Part shown: positions 12,761 through 23,135 of the stretch, piece by piece | How positions within the stretch are numbered: the first letter of the stretch is position 1 | Layout of the letters: the number at the start of each line of letters is the position of its first letter | DNA from: Orthonyx spaldingii | Taxonomy: Eukaryota > Chordata > Aves > Passeriformes > Orthonychidae | Reading direction: 5' to 3' | DNA: 64,000 nt | Assembly: GCA_013397795.1 (NCBI GenBank) | Contig: VZTJ01000239.1 | Span: 185,411 to 249,410 of the forward strand | Made by a program: the position numbers and the translations under genes | The notes under the pieces: generated by a model | Seen by the model: only the letters and a program-made list of their open reading frames with translations | Told to the model about the DNA's origin: nothing | The model's database searches: none

Positions 12761-15099
12761 ATAAAATATTAATTTGTCCGTAATGAGACCATAACTGCCA
12801 ATTATTTTGGTGGCTTGCATTTCATTGAAACTTTCATTAACTGTTTTGGAGATGCTTCGACTTTCTTCAAACAAAATTCAGGAAATTCTCACTCTTAGAG
12901 GTTTAAACAGCGAGATGAACTGACTGGCCACAAAAGTTCAATGAAAACATTAACACATTGGAAAGCAGCATGGTCCAGAAAGCAGAACTCCAGATTAATA
13001 GAAAATAACCCATGCTCTGTCCCTGATAGGTGGCATTCTCTCAGTCAATTCAGTGTTCTGGTCCCACATTTCCCTTCACCATTTGGAGACAACAGTGCTC
13101 GTAAAATATTATATATGTACAATCTTCTTATTTATGCTTAATACTCTGACTTCATATAAATACTTGAATTGATCCAAAATACAGCATCTTCTTTTCTCAA
13201 AATCAGTATTTCTAGTAAAAATAACAGGCTTCTATTAAAATGGCCTGGGAGGGAATGAATGTTATACCCAGCCTTCAGAAATAACTCTTTAAAGTATTTT
13301 ATGGAAGGAATCAAAGCAATTCCGAAGATTATTCCTTGCTCTTTCTCTAGTGGCCAGAATCTCCACTAAATAATTGTATTTTTCTCAGTAATATTCCCTA
13401 AACTGGAAAGTACCTTACACAAATAGTAGTCTTACTGCTTATTAGACAAATTATCTTCATATCACCTTTTATTTTTAAGATTTACAACTTATTTACACCT
13501 ATAAAACAGAAAAACTAAGGCAGACGCCATGACCATTCTGCAAGTCACAGATCTTCAAAACTATACTCATCACAGGCCAGCTACCTCTGACTATTGTCAC
13601 ATCAAATTTGTGATGAAAACTTCAAGAGTATGGCATAAAACATTTCAAATATCAGATTAGGAATAATTAGGATGATTCCAATTGTAAAAGTTAACACTCA
13701 GAAACATGCAACACCTAACATCTAATTTTACCATGGTAGATAGATGTCCCAAACCCTTTGTTTGCTTTTTTCCTGATCTGGGTATGATCACTTTTTGCTG
13801 CTATGACAAAAAGAAATGCTTCCTATAGAAAAATAATATTGTTGACTAGAATATTAGTTGATACACTTTAAAAGGCAGTCAATCTCCTCTGTGTTATACT
13901 GCTTGTGGTTCTTAGAATAATGGCTTAGAGCTCCAGATGATTGCTCATTTCTCTTTTTTTTTAAATCACCATCCTTAAAAAAGATGAAGAATTCTTACTG
14001 AGAGAAAATAGTAGTTGAGCATATAAAATTCAAATAAATAGCACCAACATTTTCAATTGAATGCTTGACATCAAGATCTAAATACAGGGTAAGTACGTAA
14101 TCTGGTGAATAAACATGGGTTTAGATGTAGGAGTTTAACCTTAGGCATTCAGAAGGAAATATTCTAGCCATTCCCTTTAAATGCTGAGTATTTAATATTA
14201 ACACATTAAAAGTTACAGACATGCTAATTTTAACACCTACATGTTGACAGCTTCAATTTCTTTCTAGTAAGAGTTGGGATTTTGTTTACATTAAGGTACA
14301 AATTTAAAGTCAACTAGCTTACTTCACTTTTATTTCTTTAGTTCCTTTTACAATAGAGTAGCAGTCAATCCACTAAAGGGAAATGTCTTTAAAGTATCAC
14401 ATAGTTTTAAAAGAACAGCCTCATCATGATATCCTGCACTCTTACTTCAATAGCCTAAGGCAGTTTAATTATGGCAGACTTTATCTTAATTCCTATCCCT
14501 TTCTCTCCTCCCCCTTTTTCCACATCTATCACAATCCATTTGAATTAGAATCAAAGACTACAAAATGTTTACAAGACTGTACAAGCTGAATACACCTTTC
14601 CTGATCTGAAATGGTCTCAAAACCATTGTAATGTTTGTACAGGTGGGATTGGAACTTGCCATCCAGGGCTTTGGAAATAAAATGCTGAATAAATTCTTAA
14701 ACTTCCTAAGTGCTTTATGTTATCAATAGCCACAAGAAACAATGTCACTTCATACAGATCAAACATAGTTAAAGGCATTTTTTAGGAACAACTGCTTAGA
14801 GCAGCAAAAAAAGAGAGAGAGGAAAGGTAGACAGAATCGCTGAGAGCTGTATTGCTGAACTCCGCAGAAGGCTCCTTCAAATAAATATTTCAAACCTTTA
14901 TATGAATATTTTAAGCATGACAACTACACATAAACACACAGCCAAAGTGCTCAAATCCACTCAAGAAAGACTATTAAGTCATCAACCTGCTCCTGACAGG
15001 ATCCACTGAATATGGCAACAGTGAGAAGTCAGGAGACAGTTGGAATCATTTCAAGACTGCTAATTTAACTTGTCTTAAAACCAACCAATGTTCAACGTG
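12761..15099. other. Noncoding stretch, no gene supported
   Basis: AT-rich DNA without a frame longer than 68 codons. No transposon, RNA gene or plausible exon could be recognised. Confidence 0.65.
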
Positions 15100-15400
15100 T
15101 CACCATCAATGTCATCTCATCGCAGTCTGAAAAGCCTTTGACCTAAAGCAAAAAGGTCCCCAAGTGCCACCCTTCTTGTCTACTGGTTGAAAATCTAATT
15201 GGTTCTGCTGACAGGCTTGGGAATTGGTAGGAAGGCTGTTCAGTTAATCTCCAAGGGCCAGCAAAGAGCTCAGTATCCATCTCTGAGCTTTGCTCCCTGG
15301 CTGTCGTAAAATGACTCTGATGGTAGTGCAAGCTCTTATGCTTCAGCTGTCTTCTGACTTCTGTTAAGTCAAATCCAATAAAGTTTGTCACTCAATAATC
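15100..15400. other. GC-richer block with AATAAA, possible solo LTR or old transcript end
   Basis: This block is less AT-rich than its surroundings and has a plus-strand polyadenylation signal within ccaataaagtttgtcactc at about 15376. An 82-codon minus-strand frame crosses it (15143-15391) but shows no known domain and begins with a non-ATG codon. A compact block ending shortly after AATAAA could be a solo retroviral LTR or the 3' end of an old retrocopy. I could not identify paired LTR ends or a flanking target duplication. The interpretation is open. Confidence 0.2.
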
Positions 15401-17639
15401 TGAGAGCTACCCAACAAAACCTCTTTGATCAATAACAGCTTGCCTGCTTGCACTGAGGAAGGTGACCTATTAAAGATTAAAAACACACCTGCTGCTTGCA
15501 GCACAGAACATCTTTTTTTACTTTTACATAAAAATTCATCCATTAAAATGAGTTTAACTGCTACAACTATATATAAATATTACATGCCAGAAAGCTAAAA
15601 TAAGATTAAAAAAATATTTTAGCTATAGTACAGTGCTTTTATTAAATTTGAGTCACTGCTTTTCTTAGAATCAGAAAGACCTCATCCAAAAGGCCTTTCA
15701 CCACCCACTTGTAACTTTTACTTTAAACTCCTCTCTACATTCTACTTTGTTTTAAATTTTCAGCCTGCTAATAGCAAACAGCTGTTTTAGTGACAGTCCG
15801 GTAATCTAATTTGTTTCTGCCTATCTGCTTATGCCAGAACACAAATATTCCTGTTGCCAGGAAATGAAATTTAAAATTTTAATTATAGACATCTTCCCCT
15901 CTGTTTGAGAAGTATTCTTGAACTGCAGATGTACTTTATCAGAGGCTATGATCAACAAGTGCTTTAAAAAGCCCCAAGAAAGAAAAACTAGGCTGGTTTT
16001 TGTTGTTGTTGTTAAATTTCTTCTAAATGATCAGGTATTAGTTAAGCTACCTTACCTGATATTTTACAGAAAACAGGAGAAGCATATAGATACACAAAGC
16101 ACCTAATTAAAGGTATAGTACCCATTAATAAATTCCTGAAGGAGCAAATCACATACAAGTAAACTCAACTGACTGAACCATCAGTGTATGTTTGGAATGG
16201 GTTATCAATCTTCCAGAAAATCACAGAGACCCTCAGAGCAGCAAATTCAAGATATATGAGGTAAGCAGTGTATCTGTCGATTGTCATGCTTTGTTTAACC
16301 TGGCATCCTTCAGGCATCCATTTAAAGAAGTAAATAGCAGCTAGAGAGTGACATGACATTTTAAAGCAGCTAGGAGATACAGATCTGTAACTCCAACCAA
16401 AATTAAATAAAAACATCTCCCTAAATTCTCTGAATTGCTAAAAAGAAAAAAAAAAAAAGCAAATCAAGACAACAGTTCTGGAAAATATAAACATTTGTTA
16501 CGGTTTACACTGTCATTAGTTACTAATTCCCAATAAAGTAAAATACTCGTCTCTGGATGCTGAGGCTAGATGAACATGAAACAAGAATTACACATTAGGT
16601 AAACCTACTTCAGCATCTGCAAAGCAGTCTGAAATTACAAACTGAGACAATCAGACACCAAACAATTACCATAAATAAATCCCCTACTGTGAACATCAGA
16701 GATACTCAGTAAGGACTACCTGTGCAAAGTGCTTCTGCAGTTTTGCAAGGCTTCTCCCCTTGCTGCTCCTGAAGGGGCCCAACAGGTAAGTATCATGCTG
16801 TACACTGCTTTCTTGTCAGTCAAGACTCTTTTTTGCAACAATAAAACTACAGGCTCTGAGCTGTCAGAAACACTTGCCTGTTCAGAAACGTTAAATGCAC
16901 TCTAATAAGGACAAAGGCTGGGGTGTGGGTAGAGGCACCATGCAACGGTGCCTCCAGAAAACATTAAGTACGCAGACTAAACTTTGAGTAGTAGATTCCC
17001 ACCAAATCCAACCTAAAACACCAAACCCCCAAAACCTAAGGCATAGATAAAGGCAAGTGACAATCAAAAAATGTCTTGACCATTACAATCATGAAGTCTC
17101 TCGTAGAAAACAAATCTGCTAGAGAGTCACATCTTGGTGTTACATGTTTTACAGGAGATAATGAAGACAAATGCCTTTATTATACCTTATAAAACATATG
17201 CATCACCTACAGAATATCCTAAAAAATACATATATTAGACTCTAACAAGAACTGCACAGAAAGTTCAGCTCAATAAACTCTGCCAGTTACTTATCAATTC
17301 AGTGGGTGCAGATAACTGCACTTGTTCTGCTGGGTTTTCAGTAAGGAGACATCAGAGAATATCTTCACCTTTTTCCACTATCCAAAACTACCAGCAGCCT
17401 ACACCAAAATCACTCTTCTTCTGTATGACCCTCTAAGTATCTGTGAGGAAAGGAGAAGAGGCATCAGAAGACTGATATGGGAAAGAAACAAAAGATCTGT
17501 ATAACTATTCCCATTGCACTGAGCCTTCCATTTCACACGTTTCTAGCAGCCAGAAGTGGCCATCTTGGCTTCTGCCTTTGAGAAACTGTTGGTATTTATC
17601 AGGTAAACACACACCATTTTCATGCTGTTAATTAATCAG
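15401..17639. other. Noncoding stretch, no gene supported
   Basis: AT-rich sequence with a TTG run near 15999-16010 and an A run at 16446-16458. A perfect consensus 5' splice donor sequence (caggtaagt) lies at 16783-16791 but has no convincing exon in front of it. Short open frames show no domain. Confidence 0.6.
16932..16954. repeat. Perfect 8-base GC-rich inverted repeat
   Basis: The arms gaggcacc (16932-16939) and ggtgcctc (16947-16954) are exact reverse complements around a 7-base loop. In DNA this AT-rich an arm with six G/C of eight bases stands out, but short hairpins also arise by chance. Confidence 0.8.
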
Positions 17640-18360
17640 TGTTTTCTTTTCCATGTTGGAAAGCCAGAATCGTGTTAGGCTTCCAACATATCACAACACT
17701 GCGCAACTTATTTATGCCCCGGGGACTCATCAAGGGTCTATGCTCACGGGATCTCTTTCTGAAGGAGTTCAGTGGTGTGTAGTTATTGATGAAGAAAACT
17801 ATAATGAGAAAGTGGAAGCTTAAGGTAGCTAGATGTCATTTTTGAACACTGGATGGTATCAATGTCTGCATGATTTGATAGTTGGTAGATTATATTACTT
17901 CATTTTCTCCTTCATAACAAATAACTGCTATTCATAAATACCTATTTGTGCCCCGATTTGCGAAGTTGCATTGCACTTGTAGTTAAGTAAGAGGAAGCTA
18001 GACAAAGCCCAAATAAAGTGTTGTGGAATGCTAAGTAGCTTAAAAAAACACACCTTACACATGTCAACTTGGGCATTCAAAATATAGGCTGGCACTTTTC
18101 TCTGTGGCTCATTCCTCTTTTAATAATGTCATCTCACCTCACAGGGGCTTTGTGAAAATTAATTAATTACGGTTTGTGAGGCATTCAGATGCTAATGATA
18201 GCTACAATGGAAAGAAAGCCTATGGAGAAATTAATAGTTTTGAATTCAATGTAATGATTGAATGTGAACACCGCATGTGGGTCACATATTGGCCAATAAG
18301 AATAACAGAAAACATGAATAGCTACTCATTCACTGATCTCTGTTACTATGTACACTGAAT
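17640..18360. other. CpG-bearing unique stretch, possible conserved or ancient repeat-derived element
   Basis: Several CpG dinucleotides occur in a window otherwise almost free of them (aatcgtg, ctgcgcaac, gccccggggac, tcacggg, cccgatttgcgaag). Part of it, about 18139-18300, has the layout of an old repeat tail: aattaattacggtttgtgag, gcattcagatg, then gaaagaaagcc. I recall similar 'gtttgtgaggcactcagata' sequences in amniote genomes but cannot name the family. No coding frame is supported; the 60-codon frame at 18176-18358 overlaps it without a domain. Confidence 0.3.
17653..17689. repeat. Long-armed imperfect hairpin
   Basis: Arm atgttggaaagcc (17653-17665) pairs with ggcttccaacat (17678-17689) around a 12-base loop, with a single bulged base. 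The stem does not continue usefully outward, so it is shorter than a normal microRNA precursor (about 20-25 paired bases). Confidence 0.75.
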
Positions 18361-19344
18361 GAGAAAGGAGTCCTGTGGTAAAAAACATAATATATGTGTA
18401 GATAAATAAAAATAGTACTTCAATACATAAACCTGAAATGCTGAGATCATAGGTAACAAGCAAACAGAATTGCCTGATTTCTCAGATTTTAAACATTAAA
18501 TTTTGTAAACACTTAAATTCTCAATAGAAGAGCAAATTTTTTTAAAAAATAAAAAAACCCCTAAAAGACAATTTTTTTAACACTTTATATATACTCAGTT
18601 TGGTATGTGCAGGGCAGGGCTCTTATTTGCACAAGGTCCCCAATTCCCCCTTTACAGATGCCTTCCTATTAAAAAGACTTCAGTCTAGAAATGAGTTTTC
18701 ATTTTCTTGTATATAATATGGACACAATAAAATTCACACGGTGCTCTGGCTGATATCTTTGTGATCTACTTTGATTTTAGTAGCGTAAATAATTTCCTCT
18801 GAGCCATGTATTCTTAATGTAGCATAATTTCAAACGTCCTTCTCATATTGATTTTAATATTGCATATTTGTTCTTCTAGCTTCTTTTGTCTTTGATCAAG
18901 GTTAACTATCCTAGTCATATTTTCAAGGTTTCCTTTTCTGACATTTGTATTTGTAAACATTTAATTAAAATAATTAGAAGAGTTTAAGAGATTACAATAA
19001 GAAATATCAAAATCACAAAAATCTCTCATGAAAAGAGAGCAAAAAGACTCAGAGTGCGTATTTGAGAGATGAGAGAAACAATGAATTACACAGATAACAT
19101 TTATCATTAAGTTTCTATTCATCATTTCTAGTAATAGAAGAACAAAGGGATATGCAATGAAATTGAGAGATAATAAATTTTAAATCTGATATCAAAGAAC
19201 ACGTTTCTAGGAAGGAAAAACTCGTACACCAAACAGATCATGAAACTGTTATATGAAATACAGGTCTTATGGACAGCATGAAGTCTTCCAAGTTGTTCCA
19301 GACTCCTGCTTAAACGATATATAATGTATAAAATATACAGAAGA
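18361..19344. other. Noncoding stretch, no gene supported
   Basis: Very AT-rich, with A and T runs around 18535-18590. No open frame of 60 codons or more, RNA gene or transposon was recognised. Confidence 0.7.
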
Positions 19345-20600
19345 ACATCTGGACTCAGACCAGAGACTCATCTAGACTATCTAGTCTGTGATAGTAACAA
19401 GTACACACTCATATCACTTATATATCACGTCAAAACTGGGTCTTCCTGATCCACAGCTTGTAGTCACATCTTTGAATGGCCATACCTGATGGAATTTTCT
19501 TCTATGGTATTGCCAATCACATTTTGAATCAATACACAATTTCAATCTTAAAAAAGATGTCAATAAATTCTGAGTTGCCTGCTGGCTTTATTAGGGATAT
19601 CTCCCTATTCTTGATTTACAAAAACCAAATGTGCTTCGTCTTCTCCTCATTCGTGATTTACATTCCTACACCACACTCTACCATTCTGTTCTTTTTGAAC
19701 TGTGGGATCTTTACTCCATGACAAATAACTCTTCTGTTATCCCAGTCATCCACATTTTTCTTCTCTCTGCCTTTCCTCATATTCTTATGCCCCTTTTGAG
19801 ATAAGAGAACGAACAGAGACTGTAGGAAGTACTTAACAGGCAGGTTTATAATGCAGAACAGTAATCTGGTTTCTAGTATTGCTTGCTCTTTCCAGAATCA
19901 CCAAGCATTTGCCGATGTTTTCTTCATGTTAGTTTTAACTGTTCCAGAGCCCAACAAAACATATATACACTCTGGGCTGCATTTTCCATGAATGTTCCTT
20001 TATATTTATGGATATTTAGTGCAATCCATAATTTTATCAACTAGTCATTCAGTACCACGAGTTCCCACTCATAACAGTGTAGCTCAGAGTACTCATGTCT
20101 GGTAGATTCTGATACCAGTTCCCCTCACTATGAAAACCAATCACTTTCGTCTAATCCTTGGCTTCCTACCATCAGGTACAAATTCAAAAGACCACCTTTT
20201 TACATCATGACAAACTGGCTAGTAGGTCTGTAATTCTTCAGTTTAAAATACTGATCAGCCTCCTACTCTACGAGTCACTTCTTTTAAGAGTTCAGTGATG
20301 AAGTACATCTTGTCTTGAATAAGGGAGGTCTTTGAAGTTCACTTTGGCGAAGATTTGGACCTGAAATTTATCATTATATTAGTTATCTATTGGGGTTTTT
20401 GTCCTCATATTCAGTACCATTGTACTGCTGAAAAATGCATAAAATTCTTCCTCTTTCCTCTTGATATGTGCTACAAATCGGTTTTGCAAGTTTATTGTAG
20501 AAAAATTCCACAACTCCCTCCCTTAGTCTCGTCACAACTGACTTCATTAAATAGCTCTGTTTACCCCAGTTTGCATTTTTAAATCAATTACTTAGGAACC
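19345..20600 (-). mobile_element. Probable ancient CR1-type LINE, antisense, very eroded
   Basis: The left end (about 19345-19405: agaacatctggactcagacc, then catctagactatctagtctg) parallels the complement of the sauropsid CR1 3' end, whose usual antisense wording is 'ctgggtcagaccaaaggtccatctagcccagtat'. To the right the plus strand stays pyrimidine-rich, as antisense CR1 ORF2 does. Near 20215-20300 'aactggctagtaggtctgtaattcttcagtttaaaatac' resembles the antisense RT block that reads 'actggcctgtaattcc...aaatactgg'. The middle is too diverged for me to align. It may be one old element or two fragments. The short open frames across it are incidental. Confidence 0.4.
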
Positions 20601-22482
20601 AAAATACTTTTATCTCCCCATTTAATCTGAACTGAATGAATGAGATTATTTGCTATAATCAGCTCTTCTATGATAGACCTACAGTAAACAAGTCTCAAAC
20701 GGCATCAGATCTTGCTGACCCAGTGACAGCGTGATGGAGTCTGTTAGCTATCACATTCAGACACAGGGCGAAAAAACGCTAGGGATTCTGGCAAAACGGA
20801 AGGCAAGATCTACAATAACAACAAAACTTCCAGCAGCATTGAGCTCTCCAGTCATATCCACACTGACAAATGACATGGGAAGTCATTACATGGCAGATTT
20901 ACAGTGCCACCTGAATGGAACTTCTTTTATCATTTCTCCCAAAATTTATTTGGCTATATCAGATTTCTGCAAGTATACACTCTCTCTCTATTTCTGTAAA
21001 ATGTAGAATTTTCAGGAGGAGAATTTGCATAATCACACATGAAAAAAAGCAAGGATTTTTATTAAAGGCTCTTGTAAAACATTATTCTACATTAGTTCAT
21101 TTTCATCACTGCAATTCACCTTTTAGATTAGTCCTTTAACTAAATGGTCCATCTCATTACTGCTATAACATTCTCCTGTCTATTTTTCTAAGATACTATA
21201 GGCATTGCTGAACACCATTTAGAAGAACTTGTGTGCTCTTTCAGTTTAAAATAAGTCAGAGGAACTGTACAACCCTCCACCAATGACTTCCCACATTTCA
21301 CTCTCTGAAGCTTTTCCGTATTTGTAACCTCAGCTCTTAAATGAGATTATTCCAAACAATGAAGTAAGTTCTGTACATTGAAAAAAAAAAATCCTCATTT
21401 TGCCAAAATTTGAGTTTTACAGAATACTTCAAGTTCTTCTCATGCCTCTGTCCCCTCATTACTTCATTGTACTCCAACCTCCTCCTCTGTGCACTGAAAT
21501 AAATTCACTGAAAATCAAAGAAGCCCACCACCTTGTTTTTCCAGTTTTGTTTGAGCAGCTTTTATCTATTCGATCAATAGATGTGTTATCTAGGATTCTC
21601 TCCTTTCCTACAACAACCTTATGTAAAACAGTCTGTAGATCCAAACAAGCCTATCAATTTAGCCTAACATGGAGTCTTGGAGTCTTGACCAAGTCAAAAC
21701 AGCCAGTGCCAGAGCCCTGATCCTTTCTGGTGTGCAGGTCATTGCCACAGTATACAATAAAGAGCTTTCACAATGGTGCTCTCTGGAATTATAAGAAGGA
21801 TTAAAGCAGTTATGGGCAATAGGGAAAATGATCCTTCAGCTTTCAGTTGATGTGATGTACTCATAGGTGAAAAGATGAGTAAAGCTCAAAAACATGTTTC
21901 AACTTGACAGTGACACTCTTAAAAAACGTTTAAGTTGGAATTCATAAAAATAATCAACTCGTGATAAAAGTCTTGCTTACAGGGTATCATCAAGAAATGT
22001 ATCAGCTACATTTAAAAGGCTTTAGAATAGTTCCACTGGTGACACTATGTTTACAGGTCAGATGGGCTGCTGCTATTCTAATTTTTTTTGCTGCTACACC
22101 AATAAAAACCTCAGTAAAACAGGTCTCCTGGTGCAAAGTAGGAAAAGCAGTTACAAAACTACTTCTGTTACGCAAGATTTAGTGTTTGGGTCCTTCTTAT
22201 GTAAGAAAATGAAACAGAGCAAGTAATACTCAAAACTTTGCAGCTCACATTTCAGCTATAATCTTCAAAATGCTTTATGAAGCTTTTTTATCTCACAAAT
22301 GTCAATTATCTTCCCAAATACTAAAGCATTTTCTCAAAATCAGATGAAACTGTAATCTACCTCACAGTAGAAATAAATGCAGCGACGAATATGGGACAGT
22401 TAAAGTGCATCGAAACCAACCGTGGTCCATCTAGCAAAAGCATCCAAAGGATCTCAGGGAAAGTGAAGCATGACTGTTCACA
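20601..22482. other. Noncoding stretch, no gene supported
   Basis: Mixed AT-rich and pyrimidine-rich DNA. Overlapping frames of 60-106 codons occur around 20731-21139 and 21400-21720 on both strands, with no domain, no consistent start and no splice context. Part could be a further extension of the old antisense LINE to the left, but I cannot show it. Confidence 0.55.
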
Positions 22483-22627
22483 GAAAACACCAAACCAAAT
22501 CAAACCAAAACAAACCCCCAAGAAACACCAAACAAAACAAAAAAGCAAAAGCAAAACCAACCAAACAAAAAAACAACCAACCAAAAAACCAACCAACCAA
22601 CCAAAAAAACCCCAAACTCAAACCAAT
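22483..22627. repeat. A/C-only simple repeat, (CCAA)n / (CAAAA)n type
   Basis: For about 145 bases the plus strand is almost entirely A and C, with caaac, ccaa and caaaa units and only a few other bases. The complement is T/G-only. The 79-codon frames on both strands at 22357-22630 are produced by this composition, because A/C-only DNA cannot form a stop codon, and are not genes. Confidence 0.95.
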
Positions 22628-23054
22628 TAAAAAACCCCCATGAACAAGTATGGCACCTCACTACAGTCAGATATCTAAGTAGACAGTTTATATCCCAGTA
22701 AATTATTGCCCTCCAGCTTATTCTTCTCTCTTTGAATACTTATGCTCATAAACCAAGCCTGTGTATAAATAATGCTGCTTATATACTTACATGCTGTTTT
22801 ACACAAGTAGAACAAGTATCTGTTTGTGTCTTCTTATAACTACAGAGCTCTTACATATTACATTCTTACAGCATTAATAGACTGAAACTCTTAAGATGCA
22901 CGTGGTTTGTGTTTCACCTTTATATTTTATCAGGAGAAATTAAATTGATTTGAAAGAAAACACTGGGGGAAAAAATAACAAAGTAGCTGCCATGATATAC
23001 CTAATGATTAATTATTTTGCAAACCTTCATCGTATCAACTTCCAGTTCTCTCTG
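22628..23054. other. Noncoding stretch, nothing recognised
   Basis: Ordinary AT-rich sequence between a simple repeat and a CR1 tail. No open frame, RNA gene or element stands out. Confidence 0.7.
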
Positions 23055-23135
23055 ACCTAGTGGTCACTCTGGGTCAGAGCAATGGTCCACGCAGACCAGC
23101 ACCTTCTTTTCAGTATTGGCAAAAGAAAATAAATC
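23055..23135 (-). mobile_element. Short CR1-type LINE 3' tail, antisense
   Basis: The block 'tctgggtcagagcaatggtc' followed by 'cacgcagaccagcac' and 'tcagtattggcaaaag' parallels the antisense CR1 3' end common in archosaurs and turtles ('ctgggtcagaccaatggtccatctagcccag...cagtggccaa'). Only the terminal segment is present, consistent with extreme 5' truncation. It is an old copy, judging by the substitutions. Confidence 0.6.

Noticed and set aside
22357..22630. 79-codon frames on both strands
   Set aside because: They span an A/C-only tract, which cannot contain stop codons on that strand; the translations are lysine/glutamine/proline or W/F/V low complexity.
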